A stretch of 64,000 nucleotides of DNA. Origin: Anthracocystis setariae. Its lineage: Eukaryota; Basidiomycota; Ustilaginomycetes; Ustilaginales; Ustilaginaceae. The position numbers and the translations under genes are program-made. The notes below the pieces were generated by a model. That model did no database searches. It was given only the letters and a program-made list of their open reading frames with translations, and was not told the origin of the DNA. The stretch is from the NCBI GenBank assembly GCA_928724745.1, contig CAKMXJ010000019.1, positions 434,001-498,000 of the forward strand, written 5' to 3'. Positions 17,601-26,613 of the stretch are shown here, in pieces. The number at the start of each line of letters is the position of its first letter. Position 1 is the first letter of the stretch.

Positions 17601-19426
17601 TGATTGTGACTCATCAAGCTCGATGGCGCTAACGACATCCTGCGCTGAACGGCAGACGAGTTCCTTCGATGCAGGCTATGCATCATGGCGGTCGGCATCG
17701 AAAGACGCCGAGAATTGTTCGATCGATTAGAACGACCGGAACGATGTGTCAAGTTGGATCGACCTGATCGGTTCGACACCTGTGATCTGATTGACCGAGT
17801 CGAGTGGAAAGAAGCCTCAGTATCGTGTCGCGGTCTTCGTACGTAGCCGACGCTCAAAGCTGAAGAGGTCGCTCTCCTGATGGCTGGTCTTGTTGATGCC
17901 AACGAGGGACGTTTGCCTGTCAGCTTCGCCAGCGCGAGCGATTGGGAGAAGGACCGGGTGCGCGGAGTTGCCACATCGTCCAGACCAGGGCCGCTGGCTT
18001 GGGGATCCTCGTTGAGCTTCTTCTGCACATCCTTGTCGAGCAATGTGCTTGGCTGAGCAGCGGCGAGAGAGTGCCTCCTGTCTACCGCCAGAGAAGCATG
18101 CGCTTGGTCCGAGTCTCGGCTGGGGAAGTGCGGTTGCTGGGTACGCTCGAGCACATGAAGCTCTAGACGCGCGACCTGCTCGTTCCTACCACCACGGATG
18201 AATCTGTGAATCTCGGTGGCGATACTTGCACTACGATTCCTACCCCTACGAGTGGACGCAAGGCTTGTGTCATTGAGGGACGCCTCTGCAGGTGCACGAG
18301 GACTCGTAGGACCGCGGGTGATGGTCGTCAGAAGGACACCTCGATAAGCCGGGTTGGCCGGTGTGATCGAACGCTGACCTCTTGGAGTGCGTGGGGATGG
18401 TTGTGTTTGCGGAGTGCGAGGCGTGCTCGGTGCTTTACCTTGTGGAGAAGTGAGGCCATCAGAGTGAGGAGATCGTTGAGATTTCGCCATTCCACGAGGG
18501 CTGAGAGGCGTAGTAGGCCAAAGAGGATAGTCTTGCAGCCTCGACCTCATCTGACCACCAAAAGCTGGGGCAGGCTTGGTGGGCGAGATATCCTTGGCTG
18601 AACCACTGGAGGAGCCTGGCTTGCTCTTATCACCATTGCCGAGCTGGAAATCAGGATTGAAGCCGTAGCTCGGTTTCGAGTCGAGAAGCGCCTTGTCCGA
18701 GCCATTGTTGCTTACACTTGCCAAGGAGACGGTCATCGACTCTGGACTGATTTCCGCTGGATTTCTCGCGTATGTGTCTGTAGTCGAGTCCTTGAGAAGG
18801 CTGCTTTTGATTGGCGTGAAAGGCGAACGGGAACTGGGCGACTCTGCCGAACCATCAGTATGTCTTCCAGCAGTGGGCGAGATCTTTGCCTGTGCCTTTG
18901 CCTTGCCCTTGCCCGGTGAGAGGCTCAAAGGTGAGCTTTTGGACGATTTGGGAAGGACAGCGCCTGTTTTGACGGGGGACCACGACTTGGTGGTGGAGAC
19001 ATTACTGGCAGAAACCACCTTCCTGCTACTAGGGCCGTCTCGTTTGTTGGAACTGACGTTGATGGTGAGTTTGGTCTCGTTCATCTTGCCGCGACGGCGG
19101 ACCTTGAGAGGTGTAGTGGGTCGAGAAGGATTAGGGCTGGAGGGGAAAGAGGGCCAAACCGATCCATCGCTAGCCTCGGATGCATGACCGGGACTCGAGA
19201 CCTGCGGAACACCTTGTACATCTGGCTGACCTTCAGGTGTCGAGTCGCCCTTGGGGAGGTTCAACGGTCGTGCAAAGTTGATTGGCAACGTTGTCTTGGT
19301 ACTGCTTCGACGAAGTTGAGACAAACGAGCGCTACTATTGCTAGGCTGTAAAGGAGCTGCATCCGCAGCGGACGGACTGCTCTCGTCCTGCGGAGGTGAC
19401 GATGGAGTTGGCTTGTCGTCCTTCAT
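14696..19426 (-). CDS. GT2-type multi-spanning glycosyltransferase with large disordered N-terminus
   Basis: 1576 codons, single exon, ATG 19426. Residues 1 to about 780 are Ser/Pro/Arg-rich and look disordered. A pair of membrane helices follows (about 800-870; FPLTLRKLALWTLYGGFITM and GVLYGFEPAMLLVIMLAA), then an acidic Ser-rich linker. The catalytic GT-A domain runs from about 1125. It has LIIPCHNADLETLK, the nucleotide/metal site DYVLTIDDDVIIP (about 1225), an acceptor-region FADDVKMGLELQAVG and a HQRVRSWE motif near 1360 that corresponds to the QxxRW box of processive family-2 enzymes, here with Ser before Trp. Three or four C-terminal helices follow (about 1395-1500). The family includes chitin, hyaluronan and cellulose synthases and fungal GT2 proteins needed for surface polysaccharide or hyphal growth. 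The product here is unknown; plasma-membrane location is inferred. Confidence 0.85.
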   Translation of the reverse strand: MKDDKPTPSSPPQDESSPSAADAAPLQPSNSSARLSQLRRSSTKTTLPINFARPLNLPKGDSTPEGQPDVQGVPQVSSPGHASEASDGSVWPSFPSSPNPSRPTTPLKVRRRGKMNETKLTINVSSNKRDGPSSRKVVSASNVSTTKSWSPVKTGAVLPKSSKSSPLSLSPGKGKAKAQAKISPTAGRHTDGSAESPSSRSPFTPIKSSLLKDSTTDTYARNPAEISPESMTVSLASVSNNGSDKALLDSKPSYGFNPDFQLGNGDKSKPGSSSGSAKDISPTKPAPAFGGQMRSRLQDYPLWPTTPLSPRGMAKSQRSPHSDGLTSPQGKAPSTPRTPQTQPSPRTPRGQRSITPANPAYRGVLLTTITRGPTSPRAPAEASLNDTSLASTRRGRNRSASIATEIHRFIRGGRNEQVARLELHVLERTQQPHFPSRDSDQAHASLAVDRRHSLAAAQPSTLLDKDVQKKLNEDPQASGPGLDDVATPRTRSFSQSLALAKLTGKRPSLASTRPAIRRATSSALSVGYVRRPRHDTEASFHSTRSIRSQVSNRSGRSNLTHRSGRSNRSNNSRRLSMPTAMMHSLHRRNSSAVQRRMSLAPSSLMSHNQQRVVEDDREEEDDGIVGELDQRVNNIQEAKRWILASRPIYDVNSDNVRDEYVERPVTAFRRPTYAASVFQQARLIEAERSAQDANASAPPLPATPGFPRAITPAFPRTPGLSRFPKTPIMEFPDDGELEAIDDPHAGHEIEESPVPTTWTGKTAYYLLAPWRFVKQQIDPKYVLSMINPIEIIFPLTLRKLALWTLYGGFITMLVLLDHYYHWWDKFNHAVHGRNLAIMGVLYGFEPAMLLVIMLAARVPDARVVPDRTVLVPRSRDPNEPDSDTESQHGEDGDHREEIVDDRAVATNVHSTILEEEDGEGEDEEIQSQTRSQSQSGQSAAVEEKPKLSPGAQAPAIRITAARLNSTSTGSGRRESTVSVNFNLPPRTPSTPSYSVAPPTPRTQHFDPRNRRSTIILHEPINFELQLERRDSRRPSANSHQLQLARTASRESRRGSYFSAVAQAAGARLGVTSPVPNTVAVATDSAEIEVADEKTDKVSSAAEVEEEDEKKEGKEEVVVPMGGLTHPSLTESTALIIPCHNADLETLKAVLFAALVHFEPWQIFIVDNGNTPEPPTDLEGEIRQQPMFARLNYVWLPIGNKNIAQFVGAKAAAVLDLDYVLTIDDDVIIPPNFAAPMAMMSDFVTAVCYPITAVDHKGDRPLFVGWQDIEYKMSALAKMAESKLCGVLFPHGAASFWKRETMIRVLRRHDLVYFADDVKMGLELQAVGERMAFDGSISFETVAPETFLGPPVQGGMNFYHQRVRSWEMARHTLYWQFSKRFFFSLNGARTPVAIAWQKFTQFYNSTTNFIDWIRLPMFIMLGGSGGFWLRSFAFILFMPVLPLIPYRFIKTRKRPDLHPHLLDMLTYGIYKLLFSLCCILGAVRSLLVFWPNNVHKPTLVEMEKKKDPRCVWLHDGFMKDSGGQGDLRVEPQQIFEVEEVDEEGQEAVVPALTENDQGSKTEVLNIASKPVFNEVRF

Positions 19427-20590
19427 CTTGCCGAGTGACGACCGCGCCCAGGGATAGCAAGGACTCAGAAGTGGTTGGGGTGGATAAGATCAAGCGGAAC
19501 GATTCATCTCTGGGAGCAAGTGATCCTGGTGGTTATAAGGGAATCCCAGGTGTCTCAGCAACATGTACTGAAGGGACGAGAAGTTTGGCCCGCATGTGGA
19601 TTCGGACTTGTTGGCATCCCTAGTTTTGGCCAACATAAAGCGCTGGAAAGGGACCTTGTTGCTGTTGTGTGCCATCAGACGTTCTCACTTGCATGCGGAA
19701 AGTATGCCATGGTATCGAAGCGACTAGATGCGTCGAATGCACACAAGGGTGCCGGAAACCAGGCTCAGTGTGGCTTGACGACCCTCTGATGGAAGCATAC
19801 AACTAAGCGAACTCCGGCTTAGCTTGGAATTACTTGAATGATCCGAATGGACTCCGGATTACAGACAAGAGCCGTTCGGAGGCAGAACAAGTGGCGAGCA
19901 CATCTATCGAGTCAAGATAGGCGAGATACCAAGGCATGCGGCGTTTGCAGCGGTTCGGAAGCATATCGAATAGAGAATTAGGCGAGCTGAATTCTAGACC
20001 CGGTCTGCGGGTGATGAGAGAAGAGGGCTGTGTGACGCCGTACTGTATTGTACTGGCGAGCGAAATTGGAAGGGAAAGGGGTTAGAGAGCGGAGATTGGA
20101 TCGGAGCGGAGCGGCGCGGAGCAGTGAGCGTCAGGTGGTGCATGGTGAGCAAGCGCTGCAGACGTTTGAAGGTGCTTACAAGTCTGTGTGTATGTTGTGT
20201 TTGACAGAAGCAGCTCGACTGGCAAGAGGAGCGGAGAGTAGAATTGCATAGCAACTTTTTGGCACAAAATGCGGAATTTATTAATACAGTACTGTAATTG
20301 GCTGCTTCAGTAGCGCTCAACGATCAGGTACAGTACGCGCCTAGAAAAAGTGCTAGGCGAGGCTGTCGAACATGGCCGTTCATTTTGACGTCCAACCGGT
20401 CAATCCAACTAAGCCGGATTCAGCTTTCGACAACAACAGACTCGCTCGTCCCCAAAATTTTTCCATTCCATCGATGCTATCATACTGTGAACAAGAAGCT
20501 GCGTGGCCGAGAAAGCAGACGCACGGCAGCTAACAAGAAAAACCACATCAAGATCTAACAGGAAACAAAAGAGCATCGGCTACAATTCTG

Positions 20591-20606
20591 CAGTACTGTA
20601 CAGTAC
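20591..20606. repeat. GTACN-type motif, perfect local palindrome
   Basis: CAGTACTGTACAGTAC contains overlapping inverted repeats of GTACT/AGTAC around TGTACA. It is typical of the dispersed family described under findings. Confidence 0.6.
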
Positions 20607-20650
20607 ACCATCAGCTAAGCAAGTGTCGATTAATATCGACGGAAGTGGAC

Positions 20651-20674
20651 TTTTTTTTTTTTTTTTTTTTTTTT
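20651..20674. repeat. poly-T tract
   Basis: A run of 24 T on the + strand in the intergenic region. No adjacent retroelement ORF or target-site duplication was recognised. Confidence 0.9.
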
Positions 20675-21332
20675 CTCGAAAACTCCGACGGCGTCTGCAC
20701 AGAAAAAGCTGCGGCTGAGTTTCAACCGTGCATACCACCTGGAAATCTAGATATGGGGTCAGTACTGTATGGACGATAGAGTCCAGCCCTGTAGATCATT
20801 GCTGAATGACACAACCATCAGTGAGGAAGCATGAGCGCTTCCCACGACCTCAAACCTGTTGTTACGCTTGGAGTTGTTGGGTTTATGCTCAATCCCACCG
20901 CCATCAAGGGCTGCAAGCCGACGTAAATTCATAACGCAGAGGCGGTCACTCGCTGCGCCCCATTGTTTTTCGCCCATCTCACTTTGCGGCTGATGCGGCG
21001 ATCCATTGTGAGGTGTGGATTAGACTCAAGGATACAATGGGGGTTTCGGGGTCATCCCAACTTGCTGGTTCCATCGATTGAAACAATAATACTTCCATGT
21101 AGGTTTGAGTTTGTGTCTCGGCTCGTCGCATTCTTGCCTGTTTCGATCCTACCAACGATCGGCTCGAGCGTAGAGGCAAAGTTCAATGCACGTGGGATCA
21201 TATTCTCTGTTCCGTCTCGGATGAATCAGGCTGAAGCCGTTAGAGACCCTTTGTTTCTTTGCGTCTTGCTTTCAGAGATTCATGGCAAGGCCAAGACTCT
21301 GCTTACTGTTTCACAGCCTCTCACCAACTCAC

Positions 21333-21352
21333 GGTACGGTACAGTACAGTAC
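21333..21352. repeat. GTACN-type tandem motif
   Basis: GGTACGGTACAGTACAGTAC: four GTAC units at exact 5-base spacing with the fifth base varying. It lies about 280 bp beyond the 3' end of the RCC2-like gene. Confidence 0.6.
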
Positions 21353-21631
21353 AACACCGACGAGGTTGGCATCGTCGATGTTGCATCTGCAGTGAAACTC
21401 TCATGAACCCACATTCCACCCCACCATAAGTGCAATGACAAGTTGCTAATCAACGATTCGCTCAAGCCCACATAATTTCAACCCTGACCACAAAAGCTGT
21501 GACACGAAAACAACAACGAGATGATACTGAGAATAAATAGTAGTACACGTAATGTTGACAAACCCGGTGTGCATCTCGCCTTGCTGCTACACCGGATCTT
21601 CTTGTTTCCTTATGGTTCCGTCTAAGGACAT

Positions 21632-23353
21632 TTAAGATCTTCGCTTCTTCTGTGCGACATCGGCGTTGTCCTCATCGCTCTCGTCGGCTGCCCTCTTATT
21701 CGCATTCGCCGACGCGACCGATTTGGAAGCCGACGGTTGGCAGTTGGGACAATGCCACTCTCCCTCTGGGATCGCGGTCAACTTGGGACTTAGACAATGC
21801 AGATGCCAAGGATTCTCGCACTTTTCACATTCCAACAGCGCATTATCCTCTCCGCCCTCGCCCTCGTCGCTTGCGCACACCATGCACACCTCCTGACTCG
21901 GCACCACCTCGGGCCATCGCGGCAACTCACCATACCGCTCGCCAAGATTGCGTGCAATGTAGAACGTCGTATTCTGACCCGCCGCAATGTCGACGATCGA
22001 AATACCGTCGAGGGTTTCACACCTTAGTGGTTTGGTAGCCGAACGAGGTTTGCCTTCACCCAGGCCGAGTTCACCGCAGTTGGCGTTTTGACCCCAGCAG
22101 ATGTTCATTGTGGCGCCATGATCGCCTGCCAGACTGGGTTCTTCCACCGCGGTGCACAGGAGAGTGACACCACCCAAGCCAGCATTGGTGACCTTGACTC
22201 CCATCATGTCAGGTAGGTACTTGAACGTCATGAAGCCTTGGCCTGCTGAGCCGTCTCCGCTCGTCTTCCACTTGCCGGCCAACCAGAACATGCTCTGTCC
22301 ATCCACCACCGCCGAGTTGGTAGGACCGGCGTAGACCGCCTTGGCGCGCATCACTTGATTCTCGCGTGCAAACTGAGGTACCAAAGTAGGAACCAGCTGA
22401 TCTTGCTGCGAACCGAGTCCAAGACGACCATAGCCGCCGAAACCCCAGACATAGACAAAGCCGTCGGTGTCGAGAGCGATGGTATGTTGCTGCCCACAAG
22501 CGAGCTGTGTGATGTGCTTGTCCGCAATCTGCTTGACCAGAAAGGGTTCCGAGAACGTGTTGAATGCGAGTCGATTCGAGGAAGTGAAATGTTCGCCTGT
22601 GCGTCCGTTGCCAAGCTGGCCCTTTTCGGATGATCCCATGGTGTACACTTTGCCGGAGTGAGTGAGGAGCATGGAGAACGTGAGACCGCACGAGGCGGCG
22701 ATGACCGGGTCGCGCTCCTTGACGAAGGGCGCGGCTTCGATTCGCGTGAAGATGGGCACGGTTTGGGATTCCGGGTGACCGCATTGACCGGAAGTGTTGA
22801 GACCGGCCGAGTAGACTGAGCCGGCAGCAGTGATGAGGAGGGTGTGAGAGCGACCGCAGGCGGCATAGACGATGTGGCCTTTGGGTCCGGAGGGGAGGGC
22901 GGGAGAAAAGTCGGTGGACGGGTCGAGCTGGTATGCATCCCACACGGCGGGACCGGTAGGTTTGGAGGATGAGGGCATCTTGTGAATGGGGAGACCGCAT
23001 TGACCCTGTTCGTTACGGCCGATGATGTAGACGTCTCCGTCGACGGAGACGAGAACGGCGTGACAGGAGGAATGCGAAGAAAAGATGCGCTTCATGCGAA
23101 TGTTGGACACGGAGCGCAAGATGTGTGGTGCTGGTAGATCCGGGCTGTAGTAAATCAACAAAGTACACGGGACTGCAATGGTAAGAATGGATGCGAGGAT
23201 GGAAAGGGGATGATGGTGCGAACATGGTACTTACTGATTAGGATTGATGGTGAGAGGAGGACCATTTTTGGTAGCCTTGCGACCCAATGTAGGCCAATCG
23301 ATACCACCGGCAACGAGGACCCTGCCCCACTGCGGTAGCTCTGATTTGGACAT
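21632..23353 (-). CDS. RCC2-like beta-propeller protein with C-terminal PHD finger, two exons
   Basis: Exon 1 is 23353-23235 and exon 2 is 23144-21632, with a 90-nt intron (GTAAGT donor, CTACAG acceptor). The join makes the codon for His40 and restores NPNHPDLPAPHILRSV, the expected start of the propeller; total 543 aa. The N-terminus (GRVLVAGGIDWPTLGRKA) resembles RCC2/TD-60 rather than RCC1. RCC1-type repeats follow, for example DVYIIGRNEQGQCG, VYTMGSSEKGQLGNG and VYVWGFGGYGRLGLGSQQD. Near residues 460-510 is a complete C4HC3 PHD finger (VCMVC..., CEKCENPWHLHCLS, WHCPNC), then a short Lys/Arg tail that could be nuclear localising. RCC1-fold proteins act on small GTPases or chromatin, and PHD fingers read histone tails. 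Nuclear chromatin association is the likely role, by inference. Confidence 0.88.
23145..23234 (-). other. intron of the RCC2-PHD gene
   Basis: A 90-nt intron with donor GTAAGT and acceptor CTACAG. An alternative acceptor TTGCAG 18 nt upstream would put the downstream sequence out of the propeller frame, so the proximal CTACAG is preferred. Confidence 0.8.
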
Positions 23354-24804
23354 GTTGGTACCTAGAGGTGAGGGGTGGGGCTTGTTCCAGACGCCAAGAC
23401 TAGCGGCGTTGAGCAATCAGGTTGGGCGGTGTTGGGGCGTGTTGCTTGCCAATCAATCAACGGTCCGAGTGCGATGCAGCGGATATGCGAGTGCACTGGG
23501 GAAAAGTGCTCGATGATGATAGGAATATCAAGGGTGTAGGCAGAGACAGGATGCGTGAGAAATGGGGATGAACAAGATTGAGAAGAACCGAAGCAACATG
23601 GACGGACGTCCAACTCGGCGGCGGCTGCTGCTGTTGATGGCCTTTGGCTTCGGCGATTCGGTGTCGCGTGCAGAGACAAACAAAGCCGCGTCGCGCAGAT
23701 GGCAGTGATCTCTCGTACGATAAAATCGGAACGTGCATTTCATTGATGCGTGTGCACCCCCAACACTGTGCGCCAGCTGCAATTGGCAACAATCTTGTTC
23801 ATCAACATGTTGCTGCTATACAACCCGGCTATGGCTAGTAATGATCTCATACCAGGTGTGCAAGCCATTCATTCATGTATGCTGGGCAACTACTCGAATC
23901 GTGGCACCGAGGAATGGGCGGTGGATGATGCGTGCATTAAAATTGACCTCAAGAATGTGTAAAAGTGTACCTGTACCCCTCTTTTTTTATTTTTTTTTTT
24001 CTCGGCGACTTGGCGTTCTCGAAGCATACCCTCCCTCACTGTAATGTACCTGCTGCTGTCATACGCGACTTGTCGTTATCCGTATAGTGTTGTAGTGTTG
24101 CTCTCTCTCTCTCTCTCGAGACTGAATTCTGAGACTCTTCTGCATGATGGGGGGTGCATTGGCTCGCTTGGCGCTTCTACCGGCAGCGATCTGCTTCATT
24201 CCTCATTCCTCATTGCGCCCCCAACGCCCCCCTGGCTCTATGAGAAATGTTTTGCAAAGCTCTGCAAACACGGCGAGAAACACCACACTAGAGGGAATGG
24301 TAATGAGACAGAGCACCGGTTAGGTTGATGGCCATGCGTCACATTTGACTTAGCCTCAACATCCTTTTGCTTGATCTGGGCTCATCTAGATTTCCATCTA
24401 CAAACCAACATGTCTGTTTGTGCAGCCATGCTTGTCCGAGTTACGAGCTAAGCCGTTACGATCCCTCGGTTATCAACGCTACTAGGACGGATCTGCAATG
24501 CCAAGCCGTCGATCCGCCGTACATTGCTGAAAGAACACCTCCATCTGGCATGTGGCGTGTATAAGGCCATGCATGCATTTTATCCATTCTCCATTTTTGC
24601 TTACTATCCCTCCGGCACTTAACAGACTGCAAGCGCTCTTTCGCCACCACGGCGTTCAGCAATGTTGCTCTGTCGGTCTCAACCTTGCTGTTGCAGATGT
24701 TTCTCTCCGAAGAAGCATACGTTGGTGTCTACCTCTAGATTCGGCTTCCGAACTCTCCATCCTCTCGGACATGGCCCTTTCCTCCTACGTCGTTGGTGAA
24801 TCGA

Positions 24805-24810
24805 TATAAA
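24805..24810 (+). promoter_or_regulatory. TATA box of the GH5 gene
   Basis: TATAAA 103 bp upstream of the GH5 ATG, followed by a C/T-rich stretch. That arrangement is usual for well-expressed fungal genes. Confidence 0.6.
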
Positions 24811-24865
24811 TGGCCATAACCGCTGTCCTCCCCCCCCTTTCCTCGTTGCTCTCCCCCATCTCTCC

Positions 24866-24892
24866 CACTCCACTCCACTCCACTCCACTCCA
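24866..24892 (+). repeat. (CTCCA)n repeat in GH5 leader
   Basis: Five tandem CCACT/CTCCA units directly upstream of the GH5 start, probably within the 5' untranslated leader. Confidence 0.75.
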
Positions 24893-24912
24893 AGCTCCCC
24901 TGTCTCCTCACC

Positions 24913-26400
24913 ATGAAGCTCGCCAAGCTGCTCGCCACGGCACTGCTCGTAGGCACCACATATGCCAAAGCCATCGTCAGCACCGACTCCACCCCTCTCA
25001 CTCCGGATCAGCTCGAAATCCCCGTCACCACCGCCAACTCACGTGGCGCTGCGGACATCTCACCCAAACTCATCGTCACGCAGATCATCGACAAGGTCAC
25101 ATCCAAACTCACCTCGACGCGTCTCGCCAACCTTGGTGGGATGAAGCGACATCGTCGTGCCAACAACCACTCGAAACGCGCGCTTCCGGCGTTGCGATGG
25201 CCATACAACGATGCCAACACCAAGGTGCGCGGTGTATCGCTGGGCGGTTGGTTGGTGGTGGAGGATTTCATCACTCCGAGCGTCTACGCGCAAACGGGCA
25301 ACCCGCAGATTGTGGACGAATGGACGTTTGGCTCGCTTCAACCGCGCGACCAGGCGGTACGCATCCTACAGAATCATCTCTCCACCTTTGTCACCGAAGA
25401 CGATATCAAACAGATCGCAGCGGCGGGGCTTAACCATGTGCGCATCCCTGTTGGGTATTGGGCGTTGGAGGTTAGCCCTGGAGAGCCATTTTTGAAGCTG
25501 AACCAATGGGAGTTGCTCAAGAATGCCGCCATGTGGTGTGGTAAGTATGGACTCAAGGTATTGATCGACCTGCATGCAGCGCCGGGCAATCAGAACGGAT
25601 TTGACCACGGAGGTAGGAGGGGTGTGAATACTTGGGCTAGTAACTCGACCAATGTGGAACGGACGATTCGGATTTTGCAGACCATGTCGAGGGAGTTCTC
25701 GCAGTCGAAGTACGCCGACTCTGTGGCGGCGCTGGAACTGCTCAACGAGCCGGTAACGGATCAGGCGGTGGTGTTGGACTTTTACCAACGTGCCTACGAA
25801 GTGGTGCGCTACCCGAACGGGCGAAACCAACCAGAATCTCCACTACTAGTGGTGGTGGGCGACGAATTCATGTCACCAGCATGGTCCAATTACTGGACAG
25901 ATAAGTTGCGTCCACCGCAATACGAAGCGGTCGCGATCGATTCGCACATCTATACCATCTTTGACGAGACTTCGCTGCGTCTGTCATCGCAGGATCGAAT
26001 CAAGTACTACTGCTCGCTCAAATCGAAATTCGTCGCCGCCAATTCGGTTCATTACCAACTCGTCGGCGAGTGGACACCCGCCTTCACCGATTGCGCACAG
26101 GGTCTCAACGGACGCGGCAAAGGTAGTCGCTACGACGCCACCTTGACCAACGCCAAATCCAAGATCAACGAATGCTACTCCAAATCCGGCGACGCCAGCA
26201 CTTTCACCACAAAGTACAAGCAATTGCTAGCCAAGATGTGGGAGGCGCAAGTAGATGCCAACGAAGGAGGCATCGGTTGGTTGATGTGGACCTGGAAGAC
26301 CGAAAACGGCAAGGCCGAGGATTGGAGTTACCAGAAGGGCTTACAGTACGGTTGGATTCCCCAGGACCCAACTGACAGACCTCAGGGTATCGAGTGCTAA
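24913..26400 (+). CDS. GH5 exo-beta-1,3-glucanase, secreted
   Basis: 495 codons, single exon, ATG 24913 in context CTCACCATGA. A signal peptide spans about residues 1-18 (ending TTYA). A pro-region of about 70 residues ends at a Kex2-type KR (residues 88-89), as in yeast Exg1-type enzymes. The TIM-barrel starts at VRGVSLGGWLVVEDF. The catalytic acid/base is E279 in LELLNEPVTD and the nucleophile E386 in LVGEWTPA; WLMWTWKTE near the end is also typical. The family hydrolyses beta-1,3-glucan from non-reducing ends and works in cell-wall remodelling. Final location would be periplasm, wall or medium; no GPI signal is seen at the C-terminus (QGIEC). The gene is convergent with the Obg-family gene, with 213 bp between. 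Confidence 0.94.
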   Translation: MKLAKLLATALLVGTTYAKAIVSTDSTPLTPDQLEIPVTTANSRGAADISPKLIVTQIIDKVTSKLTSTRLANLGGMKRHRRANNHSKRALPALRWPYNDANTKVRGVSLGGWLVVEDFITPSVYAQTGNPQIVDEWTFGSLQPRDQAVRILQNHLSTFVTEDDIKQIAAAGLNHVRIPVGYWALEVSPGEPFLKLNQWELLKNAAMWCGKYGLKVLIDLHAAPGNQNGFDHGGRRGVNTWASNSTNVERTIRILQTMSREFSQSKYADSVAALELLNEPVTDQAVVLDFYQRAYEVVRYPNGRNQPESPLLVVVGDEFMSPAWSNYWTDKLRPPQYEAVAIDSHIYTIFDETSLRLSSQDRIKYYCSLKSKFVAANSVHYQLVGEWTPAFTDCAQGLNGRGKGSRYDATLTNAKSKINECYSKSGDASTFTTKYKQLLAKMWEAQVDANEGGIGWLMWTWKTENGKAEDWSYQKGLQYGWIPQDPTDRPQGIEC

Positions 26401-26613
26401 CCGAAAACCTCTCCCACTCCTTCATGCCGAGACAGCTGAAAGCTCCCTCGTCCGCCTGAAAACTCTCCCCGAACCTTAGTAACGATTCAATTGCCTCGAA
26501 CTGTCTTTACTCAATCTCTCACATCGTCATTATTCAATACCACTACGCTCGTATTCCGTCGACATGCTGAGAGTGCCCTATGATTCCAATTGAGCCCGAC
26601 GCTGGAGACAATT

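Larger units (their letters stand above)
19427..21631. other. intergenic region between the GT2 and RCC2-like genes
   Basis: About 2.2 kb lying upstream of the GT2 gene and downstream of the RCC2-like gene, both minus strand. It carries the densest set of GTACN-type motifs outside the 36-43 kb island (20041-20054, 20285-20296, about 20328-20337, 20591-20606, 20761-20770, 21333-21352) and a 24-base T run (20651-20674). No convincing gene was seen. Confidence 0.55.
23354..24912. other. divergent promoter region of RCC2-PHD and GH5 genes
   Basis: About 1.5 kb. The GH5 side contains a TATA box (24805-24810) and a CTCCA repeat (about 24866-24892) in the leader. A CT dinucleotide run lies near 24103-24118. 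No additional gene was recognised. Confidence 0.55.

Noticed and set aside
20651..20674. poly-T as the tail of a retroelement
   Set aside because: No reverse transcriptase remnants or target-site duplication can be seen nearby.
23145..23162. alternative acceptor TTGCAG for the RCC2-PHD intron
   Set aside because: It would read the propeller in the wrong frame; the CTACAG acceptor restores conserved sequence.
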